Below, one piece after another: positions 1-13,000 of a stretch of DNA of 64,000 nucleotides; the stretch's first letter is position 1; every line of letters begins with the position of its first letter. Source of the DNA: Rallus limicola (taxonomy: Eukaryota > Chordata > Aves > Gruiformes > Rallidae); contig JAKCOZ010000007.1 of the NCBI GenBank assembly GCA_022605955.1, forward strand, positions 12,839,501 to 12,903,500. The letters run 5' to 3'. A program made the position numbers and the translations under genes. The notes below the pieces were generated by a model that was given only the letters and a program-made list of their open reading frames with translations, was not told the DNA's origin and ran no database searches.

Positions 1-867
1 TGAAATAAAAGAAAAGGCACAGACTTTGTAAGTCCAGCAGCTTAATGAGAATAAAGCATATACACCTTATTTTCCAGTTGTTACAAGTGGAAACAAGAAG
101 TCTGATGAGTCACTGACCAATAAATTTGCAATATAAAAGAATCTACCTCAACTTGTTACATAACAATAGAAATGGTACCAATGTTAATTCCAATATTTAC
201 ATTCTATCTAACTTTTCAAAAGACGCAAAAGATCCTTGCTAAAAAGATTGCTAAGAAGTATAACATAGTTTTAAAGTACAGAAATATTCTTTCACAGTCA
301 GAATATCTTGTACCCTGATAATGCATTTCTCAAGCATTTGTGATCATCAGAGATGGCAGCAAAAGACTAAGGAGACATAAAAAAACCCCAAACAGTGAAA
401 CAAACCCACGAAGAATTATTTCTTAGTCTGTTAAATGCCAAAGCTAAATAACTACAATATGATAATGATTTTATGGCACATTGAAGTAATATTTCTATGT
501 TATGTGTTGGGTTTAATTCTCTCAGAAATTACTGCTCTGTTTTTCTTTTTCCCTTTCCTCATTTAATATCCCTTCCTCCTCCAACTTTTCTCTCAGGAAT
601 GGCCTGCTACATTTTTAATACAACACTAAGACATTGTTCTTGTGTATTTAGCTTTGAAATATTAAGTTTCTCTTTAAATCCAAAGTAAGAATTTCCTTAG
701 ATGAAAGCTTGTCTATCTTCCTAACTTCACTGGTCATCTAATAAAAAAGTCTATCTGCAAATAAAAAATACATCCAAAATATCAGCAGTGGTTATATGCA
801 CATAATTTTTTTCTTCTGAGAGATATTAACATTTTAAGTGAACTTTTTTCCAGCAGAGATTTTTTTT
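1..867. other. Gene-free AT-rich sequence
   Basis: No coding region, RNA gene or recognisable repeat is seen. Short open frames here have no family resemblance and are of the length expected by chance in AT-rich DNA. Confidence 0.6.
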
Positions 868-1305
868 CACAGAATCACAGAACAGTTGAGGTTGGAAATA
901 ACCTTTGAAGATCATCAAGTCCGACACTCCTGCTCAATCAGGGCCAACTGAAGCCACTTGCCCAGGACCATGTCTAGATGCCTTTAAATGTCTCCAAGGA
1001 TGGAGATTCTACAGCCTCTCTGGGCAACTTGTGCCAGTGCTCAGTCACTCTCAACAAAAATGTGTTTCCTGGTCTTCAGAGGGAAACTCCTGGTTTTTAG
1101 TTTGTTCATGTTGCTCCACTCCTGTCACTGGACACCACTGAGAAGAGCCTGGCACCATCCTTTTGATATCCACCCTTTAGATATTTATAAGCACTGATGA
1201 GGTCCCCTCTCAGTCTTCCTTTCCCCATGTTAAACAGAGCCAGCTTCTCCTCATAAAAGAGATGCTGAAGTTCCTTGAACAACTGTGTGGCCCTGCCCCT
1301 AAGCA
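868..1305 (-). mobile_element. CR1 LINE, 5'-truncated 3' fragment
   Basis: The plus strand starts with CACAGAATCACAGAAC and continues through the reverse complement of the CR1 3' region: the 'gaggttggaaataacctttgaagatcatcaagtcc' type tail (quoted here only in outline), then the segment encoding the end of ORF2. The element is therefore on the minus strand, with its 3' end at 868 and its truncated 5' end near 1305. It is heavily diverged, and the minus-strand reading frame keeps only short stretches of the ORF2 C-terminus (the LRGRA...LFYEEKLALFN region). It is a dead retrotransposon copy. The 5' edge is approximate. Confidence 0.88.
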
Positions 1306-4300
1306 GGAAGTGCATCTCAACATATTTGAGAACATTTCAATGTCAGCAATATGAGAGATCTCCAAATTTTCATTTCAAACCCACACCTTATTTAAAATTC
1401 ATTATTATTGCATACTGCACAGGATAAAAAACAGTTGAAATAGTTGCAGCTGAAATTGATACAGTTTTTCAGAGTAAATGTGTTCCAAAGGACAGGAAAA
1501 GAATTGTAAATATTCTATTTATTTATTTGTTTTATTTCGTAGATGACTGTAATATTTTGGAATTTCTTGCCTCATTAAAATGAAAACAAGCTTTTAAATC
1601 CTCCTCAAAATCAATTCTTCCCTCTCCTCGCAGATTTAGTATCTACATTATGAAGTCACATAGAACATACAAAAAAGAATTATACCTACGTAAGGCCTTT
1701 CATCTCTACATAGTCTAGCTCTCCTAAATCTTTTTTGCCAATACTATTTTTGTCCAATCTGTCAACCCTCTGTGCATAATTTCCCCCTTGGAAAACAGGG
1801 ATTAAATTTCCAACTTTACACCATTCTTGAGATTTTTATGACAAACATGATCAAAGTCTCATACACTGCAGAACACAATATAATTAGCTGGCAAATGAAA
1901 GTGAAGCACGTCATAAGGAGCATGAATCAGTTTTTAAGCGCTGTTTCACTGTTGTCATTATAAATGTTTGTGCCTGTATTTCAGGCACATGCTCAGAGAT
2001 CCACAGCTGAGCAAAACCAACTTCTTGAACCACATCTATTAGAAAGTGAAGCTAACAAGAATCCTAAGAAAAATACAATGAAAACAGGGCATTTGCCTTA
2101 TAAGCACATCTTCTTATGAGGACTTTATGGCAGAAATATTAGGCAATGACACAGAAAGATTGAAGAAATAATTAATTATCCTTTTGATAATTTTATGACC
2201 TCAAAACATACTCTCATTTGTTAACTACCTTTTACTAACATGAGCATCTGTTTGAAATAGGAAGCAATATTTGGTTTTATTCTAGTTTTACAGCAGAAGA
2301 TTAAAATCTTTACTTTGAACACAGTGTCAGCCTTACAGTCATCATTGTTTTTCAATGCTTTTCAATGTTTTTTTTAAGGTAAACAATCAATAATTAACAT
2401 CTAGAAATACTGGATAACATATCAAATATTTTGGTGGCATTTGTTCAACTGAGCCTGTAATTTCCCTGTTTTGGTATAGCATTGCATTTAATTTATTTCT
2501 ATTATTCACTTCTGTGAATATATTCATATACCTGTTAGTATTCAGACTACCATAAACCATGCAGCTAAATCAAGAATCAAGTAGCCCTTTCCAAGAAGCA
2601 ATTCAACCTATAAAATATTGGAGACTGTTATATGGCTGTCAGTGTTTCTGCATTAGTAAGGAAGTTTGGTCATAGCATCCCACTTTAGGAAGCATAATTA
2701 GTTTAGTGTCAATCTTAAACAAGATAACACTATCAAATTTTTATTATGAGCACTAGGACTATATTTACAGAATTAATATACCCAGTCCAAAAAAACAAAT
2801 TTCCATATTTCAAGGCAACAATTAAAAAGAAAAGAAAAATATTTCCAGAAAATCAATTGCAGAGATTTCAGTAAATAGTTTTGTATCTGTTACAGCTATT
2901 CTGGGGAAAAAAGTTTACTAAATGCCTGTTGATCTGCTTTGTGAAGATTTTTTCTTCTACAGATAACTACAACAAAAAAGCAAAAACCATGCAAGTAAGA
3001 CAAAATTATCTTTATTCAAGTGGTTATCTTTCCTTTAATCAAATAATTTCTCACTCAAGGAAAACCAAATCAGATTAGGTCCTTCTCACTGTTGAAATAC
3101 AGATTACATAGAATGAGAACCTTATTTACTTAACAATTTGTAATGTTTTCAAAATACATTGCTTTTTTTCCCTATATATTATTCAAGAGTTTCTAGGAGT
3201 AAAACCAATGCATGCTCATAGTCTAATTGCTCATTTCTTCCCCACTTTCACTGTTCATTTGCAAAGATATTGCCTGATGAAAAGTAACAGTTCTAGAAAA
3301 ACACATTTAAATACAGGAAACGAATTCTGTGATACCCTCTACATATTCCTCTCCCCACAAAGTTATTACTTAAATCAATGATCTAGTTTCATATTATAAA
3401 TCAATTTATAAGTGACAGAGAAAAGATTTCAGGATTTTAGGTCAAGTAATTGTTCATTGTTCAATGAATGGCAAAAACTATATTTAAATTAAATACATAT
3501 GGTAATATATTATGGAATAGTATTTTCTTTCCATCTTCATAAGCAAGACTTAGAAGCCTTTTTTAATACATTTCTAGCGTTGTTGATTACATAGAGAAAC
3601 AAATTTGTTTCACTTTGATGGAGTTATGTATGCCCTATGGAGATCAGAATTCTCAAAAAAAAAAAAAAGGCAGGCTTGAGATACACAGATTTACAAGGTA
3701 AAAAATGTGAAAAATGAGCCACAGATATCAAGAAACATCACTAGCACCTCACAGCTCAAACGAACACTTTCTAATAAACTGCAGAGTGATATGAGGGAAA
3801 ATTTCAAAAACCAAACAAACCACAAAAGCAAAACAAAAAAAATCAATAAGCCAAACATTCTTGCAACTTGCAGAAAAACAAGAGGATGCAAAATTTTAAT
3901 TAAACACAATGGGAATTGCATGGCAATAATTTAATGGTCAGTCTGTTTTCTTACTCACTCTTGTGACAGTTTTTTGTGGGGGACAGAGGGAGGAAAAGAA
4001 TTAGGCAGCTTTGGTGGCTGACTTACCCTGCTTTAAACCAGACATCTAAAATTGGTTGAATGTATGTCTAGTTCCTAAATTGAAATTATCTAAAATATCT
4101 TGGTTTTCCCCATGGCCAGTAAATAGTTGCTAGCACCACTAGTTCGGATGTTAATAGCTAATTTGGTGCTGTACAAGGGAAATGACTATGCTGCCAGGAA
4201 CACTCAGCACCTGTGGGAGATGCCTTTCTGTAGCTTTTCCAACTTTGATTTACAACAGAGACATGTTCCTATATCCCTTGTAGAAGGCCTGTTGCCAACA

Positions 4301-7300
4301 GGAGTAAAATTCAACAAATTTTGCCTAACCAATACAGCCAGATGGTTGCCTGACAACATGCCAGTTCCATTCTGACAGCATCCAGAACTATACGTGCTTC
4401 TTAAATAAAAATATCTATACAAAATCATCTGGGAAAACTGCACCTCTTGTTTCATGGGACAGAATTCTAGTTCCTGGAAGTCTAGAATTTCTAGATCCTG
4501 AAAGGTCTTTCATAATCTCTTCACCAGTCTCTTTTTAGTTATTTGAAAAATAAAATGCTAACATAACTCTTAAATCCCTGTCATAAAATAACATTTTATA
4601 CAGTTGTCTACTACCACAGCTTCTGAGCATTATAAGCAAACTTACTATTGTAATTTCTGAAATCTGGCAGCTTTCTCACATCTCTCCTTTCTGCAGCCCA
4701 AAAGCTATTCTTGCAGGGTTAGGTTTGTGTCAGAAATCATGAGAGCTGCATCACTAATCTGCCATGGAATCCTTCTCTCTTAATGCATTGGGAAACTTAA
4801 CACATCCCAGAAATTCACTTTGTTTTGGGGGGGGGAGGAAGGGTAGGTGAGAGAGGAGTGAGGAGTGAGCCAATCTGTATTCTGCTACTCTCTCTCCCTT
4901 TATGCTTCAGTGGCTGTATTTTTATCTACATCAAAGGGCTTTGCTTTGCTTTCTCACCTGGGTTCCCTCCTCTTTTCTGCTAAGGTGGGAGTGAAGAATT
5001 CAGCATGCTGAGAAGTGAACTCTAAAGGGAACAACATCTGTTCTTTTAAGTATCGGTAAACAGATTCCTATTAGAAATATTTGTACATTTTTCTGCTAAT
5101 TCTTAAGAACTCTGAGCAAAAAATTAACTCGTCATTATCACAAGCAGAACACATACATAGCCAAGCAAGCAGATATAGCATAAAAAAACAGGTGTAGCTG
5201 TCTTTCACAAATGCAAAGATTAATTAGGTGATCAGATGGGAGTTTCACTTGAATGATGGAAAGAGCTTTTCAAATAGAAAGATTTTTTTATGGTGATTCT
5301 CTGATAGCAGTCAGTGTCTGGATTCATCACCTCTGTATACAAAGAGTTCTATAGCTGCATTCCCACAACCATTAATACTTTATCCCCAAGTTTCCATATG
5401 TTTCTCCAGCTTATGAATAGGAATGAAATTTCAATGGTTTTTTCTCTTTTTTTCAGAGTTGCATTTTTATTTTAAATGCAACCCTTTTTAGTCATGTTAA
5501 AGATTAATTGAAGTCCAGATGTATAGAAGAATTGCTCATGAAATTCAGCTGTGCACACTAATATGTGATGGCCAACATGAACCTGTCAGAAGTACTATCA
5601 AATGTATAATAACAAACATTTTGGAGAGCGAAAAAGTGAAAGGACTATGTGTTACTGCTTTGCTACAACTTTTCACACAACTGTCATATAACATTGTTGT
5701 ATGCAGCCTTAGGAAATACAGCTGGAGGTCCTAGATATGGTTTACTTTCAGTGATTTCTGCCTCAGTGCCTCCTACTTCCATGCAAGTCCAAAAGAAGAT
5801 GATTCTTAGGTTCTTTTTTCACCTCCAGGACTTGTAAGTCACGTGTATTATTTCTCCTTCTAAAGATGTCAGAAACAGCAGCAGGTTTGTGGTATCTAGA
5901 GGGTTATGCAAAGGCAAAGAAAAGAGAACAAAGGTTGTAATTTATAGCCCCATTATTTTATATGACATTTATGCAATGTAGCATTTATGCAAGGTACCTA
6001 GCAAGTATCCAAAAGATAACCCTACAAGTCCTGGGAAATACTGTACACAAGACCCAATAAGAGGGGCAGCAGCACCAGCTTTTCCTCCCTTCCTATCCCC
6101 TTGGGTTGCACAGAAACTTCAAGGAGGAGCCATATCTTCAGTGCCAACCTTTCCAACATTCAGCAATGAAAAAACACCTTGGAGGCAAACAGAGATCCAG
6201 AAATATATTGTTCCACTTTCTTTGCTAGCCAAGTTGTTGTTTCCTCCAGGGAAACAGCGTGGGTGACCTACGGTCTAGAAAAGTGCACTCTAAGATGAAT
6301 GCAGAACTGTTTTGTGAACAGTCTGTGGTCATCAATAGGAGGATGCACTGAAAGGGATTGTACAAGAACTACTCTAGTTTGTCTAGTGCTGATGTGAGAA
6401 CACTTTTCATTTGAGAACCAGAAGGGAATGTAGGTCTGAAAATCAAAATATTCTCAACAAATTTCAGAAATCTAGTAAAATAAAAGGATACAATCAGATA
6501 GGAACAGTTACATAGCAACACACAGAAAATGTATACAGAAAGTACTGTGAAGAAATATAAGTGGGAATACTATAAATGAGACATGAAAAAACTCATCTTT
6601 ACTCAACATGACAGAGGTCTAATAGGGGTACTCTGTAAAGAAATGATAAAAAGTCTACAGAAGAATATGAAAGGGAATTGGAGGCCTAGAAAACACATCC
6701 TTTTTGAAAATACTGGGTTTATAAGTAAGAAAAAGGAGAAAAAGAGAAGAAAACCAAAAAAGTTATCATACGCATCATATAAGCCTTCAAAATGTAAAAG
6801 ATTACACACACACAAAAAAAAAGGTTATTCCTAATTCCTGTGGCTAGAACAAAAAGTACTCTTCAAAATACCAGAATAGGTTATCTAAGATTAAGGAATC
6901 CCCATCCCTAGAAGTTTTTAAATAAAAGATAAAACCAGAGTCCGTGGACTACTCTTCAGATACAGATAGCTGTTCTCATGCCACCCTGGCTCTCTCTGTG
7001 TTGACTTTGGTAGCACTGTTTCTGCTCGGAATTCAGTTGTGAAATCAGTGAATTAAACTTGGACCCACAAAACATCCTACATGATTCACCTCCCTCCTAA
7101 GCAGTCCTTTCAGGTTTGTAAGAATTCCGGCTTATCGTGCACACCATGTGTATCTTATCGTTAAAAATTAATTTATATTGCCTCAGGACATCTGCACATG
7201 TAATGCCAGCCACTGCTAAAGATGTGAATGAGGGATACTACTCGGAGAAAGAGGGCTGGCTCAGGGTCTTCTGGGACCTGTGCATGGGCACTAGAGCAGA

Positions 7301-7350
7301 TCCAGCAATTCACCATTGAGTGATGCAGGCATCCTAACCCAGCTGCAATA
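1306..7350. other. Long gene-free AT-rich stretch
   Basis: No exon, RNA gene or mobile element is recognised. Minor low-complexity features are an A-run near 3655-3668, a run of nine G around 4827-4835 followed by a GA-rich stretch, a near-perfect tandem 16-mer at 5967-5998 (atttatgcaa units), and an AC/A-rich tract near 6804-6823. The open frames of 60-83 codons look like chance. Confidence 0.5.
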
Positions 7351-7387
7351 TACGTATTCCTATACTGGAATACGTATTCCTAAACTG
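7351..7387. repeat. 20-bp tandem duplication containing an inverted repeat
   Basis: TACGTATTCCTATACTGG at 7351 is repeated after 20 bp as TACGTATTCCTAAACTGG at 7371. Within the pair, TACGTATTCC (7351-7360) and GGAATACGTA (7367-7376) form a perfect 10-bp inverted repeat with a 6-nt loop. The unit lies just upstream of the LTR at 7422. Confidence 0.8.
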
Positions 7388-7421
7388 GTGGCTTGCTTTC
7401 TAGTGAAGAATCATGATGAGA

Positions 7422-8393
7422 TGTATTGGATTTTCATGGCAAGATTTTGGCAATGGGGCTACAGGGGTGACTTCTGTGAGAAGATACTGGAAGTGTCTCC
7501 ATGTCTGACAGACCCAATGCCAGCCAGATGGACCCGCTCTTGATCATGACCAAATCAATCTGTGACAGTGGCGGCACCTCTGTGATAAAAGAGCTAAGTT
7601 AAAAAAAAGCCAAAACAAAACAGTAGTGGCTTCCACAGCCAGTGAGAAGAGTGAATGAAAAAGGAGGGGGAGGATGTGCTTCAGGTGCCAGAGGAGAGAT
7701 TATCCTGCAGCCCATGGAGAAAACCAGGGCTGTGACCTGGTGGGAAGCCCACACTGGATCAAGCTCTTGGCAGGACCTGTGGCCTTGTGGAGACAGGAGA
7801 CCACACTGGAGCAGGTGTTCTGGCAGAACTTCTGACCCCGTGAGGGACACACACTGGAGCAGTCTGGTACTGAAGTTCTGTACTCCATAGAAGAAAACCA
7901 TGCTGGAGCAGTTCATGAAGAACTGTAGCACATGGGAAGGACTCACACTGGAGAAATTGGTGAAGAACTGTCTCCCATGAGAGGGACCCCATGCTGGAGC
8001 AGGGGAAGAGTGTAAGCAGTTCTTCCTCTGAGGACAAAGGAGCAACAAGAAGAATGTGTGACAAACTGACCACAATCGCCATTTCCCATCTGTGCTGTGC
8101 CTCTGAGTGGAAGGAAGTAAAGAATTTGGGAGTAAAGTTGAGCTCGGGAAGAAGGGAGGGGTTGGAGGAGGTATTTTTAATTTATTTGGGATTATTTCTC
8201 ATTACTCTGATTTATTTGGTAAATTAAATTTATTTTTGGTAACTTGAGACTCTTTTGCTCATGAGCATAATTGCTGCACAATCTCTCACTGTCCTTATCT
8301 CATGGTATTTTCTCTCCTCTGTCCAGCTGAGGAGGGGAGTGATAGAGCAGCTCTGTGTGGCACCTCGCCTCCAGCCAGGGTCAACCCACCACA
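7422..8393 (+). mobile_element. ERV LTR, family A, plus orientation (solo or orphan)
   Basis: The element begins TGTATTGG at 7422 and ends CCACCACA at 8393, giving the canonical TG...CA ends. It is recognisable as an avian ERVL-type LTR of about 1 kb. In order it holds a region coding for nothing, a block of about six imperfect 45-52 bp repeats built on CACACTGGAGCAG, a GA-rich block (gggaagaagggagggg), a T/A-rich block, and the terminal 'ccagccagggtcaacccaccaca' type end. No internal retroviral sequence flanks it. The bases just outside are TGAGA on the left and ACGAA on the right, so no target-site duplication is evident. Either the flanks have mutated or one side was rearranged. The 158-codon minus-strand open frame inside it (7599-8075) is only the antisense of the repeat block. 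Confidence 0.85.
7750..7997 (+). repeat. Degenerate 45-52 bp tandem repeats inside the LTR
   Basis: CACACTGGA or CCATGCTGGA recurs at 7750, 7802, 7850, 7899, 7944 and 7989, each followed by variants of a segment about tggcagaact or catgaagaactg. The spacing is 45 to 52 bp. The array is a normal component of this avian LTR family and gives rise to long non-coding open frames on both strands. Confidence 0.8.
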
Positions 8394-8419
8394 ACGAACT
8401 AACAGACCTGACTCCTACT

Positions 8420-9117
8420 CTGTCATTCTGGGTATTCTGGTAGATGAGAAACTCAACATGAGCCATCAATGTTCTCTTGCAGCTCGGAAGGACAATGGTA
8501 TCTTGGGCTCCATGTGAAGAGGGGTGGCCAGCAGGGACAGGGAGGGGATTATCCCTCTCTACTCAGCCCTCGTGAGGCCCCATCTGGAGTACTGTGTCCA
8601 GATCTGGGGCCCCCAATACAAGAAAGATGTAGAACTGTTGGAGATGGTTCAGAGGAGGGCCATGAAGATGATCAGAGGGCTGGAGCACCTTCCCTACGAG
8701 GAGAGGCTGAGGGAGCTGGGCTTGTTCAGCCTGGAGAAGAGAAGGCTGCGGGTGGACCTCATTGCAGCCTTTCAGTACCTGAAGGGAGCATACAAACAGG
8801 AGGGGAATCAACTTTTTAAAAGGGCAGACAATGGCAGGACAAGGGGGAATGGATTAAAAATAAAGGAAGGAAGGTTTAGATTAGATATTAGTGGGAAGAT
8901 TTTTACAGAGAGAGTAGTGAGGTGCTAGAACAGGCTGCCCAGAGAGGTGGTGGATGCCCCATCCCTGGGAGTGTTCAGGAAGTGGCCAGATTGCATGGAG
9001 CTCTGGGCAACCTTGTGTAGACCCAGGCCTGAGGTTTGTGGCCCTGACTGTGGCAGGGGGGGTTGGAGCTCTGTGATCCTTGGGGTCCCTTCCAACACAT
9101 GCCATTCTATGATTCTG
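8420..9117 (+). mobile_element. CR1 LINE 3' fragment
   Basis: Plus-strand CR1 running from within the ORF2 C-terminal region to the 3' end, which reads CCATTCTATGATTCTG, the avian CR1 terminus. The 5' end is truncated only about 27 bp from the LTR end at 8393. The 3' untranslated part includes the typical 'ggttggagctctgtgatccttggggtcccttccaac' segment. It is one of the better preserved CR1 pieces of the window. The 5' boundary is approximate. Confidence 0.93.
8431..9024 (+). pseudogene. CR1 ORF2 C-terminal remnant
   Basis: This is the C-terminus of the CR1 endonuclease/reverse-transcriptase polyprotein, the part downstream of the RT catalytic centre. One frame carries GILVDEKLNMSHQC, then a TGA at 8515-8517, then [20 protein letters not shown] at 8527, [20 protein letters not shown] and GRFRLDIS, then a TAG at 8926-8928 where the family has Trp in the W-N-R-L-P motif, and continues [20 protein letters not shown] to a stop near 9024. 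It therefore has two in-frame nonsense codons but no evident frameshift. The element is also 5'-truncated and lacks the endonuclease and the RT core, so it cannot make a working enzyme. Confidence 0.85.
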
Positions 9118-10024
9118 GAAGCTCTGGTTATCAATGGCCTCAAAGAGAACTGTAATAGAAGACATCCATATGTTTAGACATTTTAAATTCTTATGTTATC
9201 CATACACCAGCAGTACATGCTCCAGTGTCCCCCCGTAGAACTGGCTGATTGCTTACCCTCTGATATAAAGATGACATACCTTGACCTGAAAGAACATGGC
9301 TGAAAAACTAGCTTTTAACTGCTGCTGAGCTCCAAAGGTGCAGCTGTGATGAGCTTCAGCCACATAATTATAAAGCACTCTGTGGCACTCCCCATGGAGT
9401 ATATCCAGTTCTAGAGTAATGTACATGTTCAGTCAAGCAGCAAGCAGCAAGCTGTTCCTGCCTCAGGAACAGCTCCAGCAGGACAAAGAGCTCCAGCCCA
9501 GGTTCCTACAAGCTTTAAGTAACTGTCCCAGTTCCTGGAAGGGAAGGGCAATTTCCAGAGCAGCATGCCAGGCAGACCTGCATTTAACTGAATGTACTGT
9601 GGCCTGAGTTACCATGCACCAAGTACCTTGCAAAATCTCCTCAATCATTCCCCTAGTAAATAAGCCAGTTTCCCAAACACACGTCACTGTTGTCAATACT
9701 GTTATCTAGACCCTCTTTATGCGTATGTGGTAATGTATGCACAAGCATCTGGGGCTTTCTGCGTGCTCTGAAACTACACAAAATGCCTGAAATTGCTTTT
9801 GCTTAATATAGAATAAGGTAAGAAAGCAATTATTGAGTTCACAAGGAGAAATTAAAGAGGGAGACAAGTCCAGCTTTGAGACTGTGGACAATTGAAAAGA
9901 ATAATCTCCCAGCCAGCCCCAATAATTGTGAACAATATCACAAAGGAAGCATGTTGACTGATATAAAAACAAGGATGCCTGTTTTTATATGTTTTAACTG
10001 TAAAGTTAAAGTATTAACTTTCCC

Positions 10025-10043
10025 AAGGAAGGAAGGAAGGAAG
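10025..10043. repeat. GGAA microsatellite
   Basis: About four and a half tandem AAGG units followed by AGAGATAAAG. Confidence 0.85.
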
Positions 10044-10068
10044 AGATAAAGACCAAATAAAAAAAATA

Positions 10069-10088
10069 GGGGGGGTGGGGGTGGGGGG
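10069..10088 (+). repeat. G-rich tract, possible G-quadruplex
   Basis: Runs of seven, five and six G separated by single T. The tract can supply four or more GGG blocks on the plus strand. It is isolated in AT-rich sequence. Confidence 0.7.
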
Positions 10089-13000
10089 AAAGGCAGTATC
10101 TTAGAAATATCTTTGTCATCTGTTTATAGGTATTATCAAAATCTATAAAAAGTCACAAGCCAGCCCATGCCATTTATGATTCCTTCAATTAAAATGTGAA
10201 TCTGAGCAATGTCTTCATTCTGTAAAACCTGTATTTATGAGAACAAGTATAGTTTTTATTGAACCAGTGATGTGTATTATAAATATTTGGTGTAAAAGAG
10301 ATGATTACTGTATAACTTGGAGACAAATTTGAATTAAATATTGATCCATCCAGACCCTTAACAGCCTGAAAACAGCCCAATTGTCATGGATCTTGAAGGC
10401 TTTAATGGTTTAAATGAACACTATAATACACACAAAGGTAGATTATACAGCAATAAAAAAATAGAAAACAGGATTCCAAGGTTATTTGTTGGAAGCTGTA
10501 AAAAATATAGTGACAGCTGTAAGAAGTTAATATCTAATATATAATGGCTACGTCTGAACAGCAAACTGTTCAGTACAGTGATTAGGACTTGGATGAACTA
10601 AGCCAATTTGTAACCCTTCTGGTAGAGATGAAGCTCATCAAGTGAACAAAATTACACACAGAGAAGGTGATAGTGTTAATTTTATTTTATTTTTTAATTA
10701 GTAGCACTGTCTGTGGTGGCTGGTTGGTAGGCAGTTTTGCTTTGTGTTTTCCTCAGAGCCTTCAGATTAAAAAAATAGGCATAAGCTTTCTGTCTAGCCA
10801 ATGCTGTGACAGAAAAATACATAACAGGAAACATAGGTCTCTATTTTACCTTCCAAGGTGCATTGCAGATATCCAGTATATCCAGGTATCTTGCAACACT
10901 TTATGTGTTAGAGGAACTGTCATGTGTCTTTATGCTACACTCTTCCTCTGTCCGGAATAGTTAATTTTCCATACACTGTATAAAAGAAGATTTGCACATT
11001 CTCTGCTGTACAAAGCTGAAAGGGACATAATTTGACCTGCATTAAACAGCCAGCTTTTGTCTATTATCAGGAGCAAGCAGAACTGATGTAACCAATTCAA
11101 ATCACAGTGGAGCTGAGGTGACATAAAATGAGTCTGGATTGCTGAATTGTGTCTGGATATAACTGGTTGGTAAATCTTTTATTTTCTCAGTGCTGTGATG
11201 GTGAAGCAGGTAAATGAGTGTTTCAGTAAACTGCATTCACAACCTACTTTTTCCTTCCCCACAGCACTTTCATCCATAAATACATGGTCTTGGGAACAGG
11301 TTTTACTGCTTGTTTCTAACACTTAGAATTTGACTAAGGGCTCAATTCAGGGAGAACAAACTTCACTCACATTATCCTTCCATCTAAAGAGTTGACCACT
11401 GAGAGCTAGCAACTAAATCAAGTTTTCCAATGATGCAATTACCCACCAGTCAGTTATTTCATTTAGACTTTATTTCCATAGGCTGCTTGTAAGAACATCA
11501 GATGGAATTAAGTGAAAGATAGTTTATAATGTAAAAGGGTGATCTGCTCTGGCCAGAAGGACTGAAAACACATAATAAGAAATGTGCAAGCTGAACTCTA
11601 TCAGTAGTTGAAAAATCTGTTCTTATAGTGCTTATAGATCAACTATGAAATCATTTGCTTCTATAGATCTGCATTCTGAAGCATTTAAATTATGCCCATA
11701 AATACATAGCTCTGAGAGTACACTTTTATCCAAATGGGAATATGGACATGTAAAACTTTATATGTTCACCACAGTTTCTTGGATATTGAGGTTAATTTTT
11801 CTGCAGTGCATCTTGGCTTAAATTCTTGAAGAGCTCTAGGTCCTTGTTCAACAGACCCAGATGATCTTTAATCAGTTTGTTCCCTAATCTGGCCTCTGTG
11901 CACATGTTGATACAATTAAATCGTTACAATTAATACACTTAATAATTACATGTATTAAGCTTTCTGTCATAAAAAGATGAACCTAAACTTTCTGCTGTAT
12001 GTTCATGCTTTTCACAGTTAATAGATCAACTGCATTAAAGCAGTCTTCAGCAGAACCTGAAATGCTCAAATCTTTTATATCTAATTTGATCACAGTCAAT
12101 TAATATGGTTTGGTTTTCTTTACACAGAAACTGTTCAATGCCAAACCTGTGTTGAACAATGTCTTGTCATTTCCGCACGATGTGATATGGAGTGTCATAA
12201 ATTCCCCAAAACCATAAACATGAGAAAGAGTAGTTGTGGTTAGTGATTAAAATTTTAAGGGAAGCCAGTAAAAGCAGCAGCAGAAAGGATCACTGTATGA
12301 GGTTCTTTTTTAAATTAAGCGACTAGGTGTAAAACACACAGAGCCAGGTTATTTCTCATTGCTTCATTAGTCCAATCAGATTCTGCTGAACTGCATGATT
12401 TCTGGTAAACGTGGCAGGCTGTGAATAAACTGTTCTGAAAACATTTTTTGAAAACATTTCTTGAAAACTTTTAAATCTGTATATTATTCAGAAGTCTATT
12501 AAAAAACAATTAATAATACAGATAATCTATTAATACATGTTAGAACTCAGTGCAATGATAACAATTTTATATACCTTGGCAGAGAACATAATTTATGCTT
12601 TAAAAACTGCTGGAAATTTTAAAAACAGGGTTTAACTTAGTAAGGTTTGTTGGGTTTTTTTCTCATAATGAAACTTCTTTTCCAGTAATGACACTCAAAT
12701 AAGCACAACATGATTCATGCCAACTGCTAAAATTGATTCTGGGAGGAATAAGTTGGATTTGAGTGATAAATATTTCATTTCAAAATTATTAACCTGCGAC
12801 TGAAAACATTGTGCACAGCCTGTCTGGCAAATAAAAGTAATATTTCTGTAGTAGGGACGTATTATTTTTTTCTAAGGTTAAAGTCCTGTCCAGAACAGAT
12901 ACCACTGTAGCTGAGGGCAATATTAGCTTGGATCATAATTTTATCCAATGCATCTGCATGCAGGAAGAAGTGTCCTGAAGATCTTTATCACTCTTCATTC

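Noticed and set aside
7599..8082. Minus-strand open frames of 158 and 107 codons
   Set aside because: They are antisense to the degenerate repeats of the LTR at 7422-8393, and their sequence reflects the repeat unit, not a protein family.
8456..8462. Box C/D-like and other small-RNA-like motifs scattered in the window
   Set aside because: Short TGATGA/CTGA matches are frequent in AT-rich DNA and none was framed by a terminal stem.
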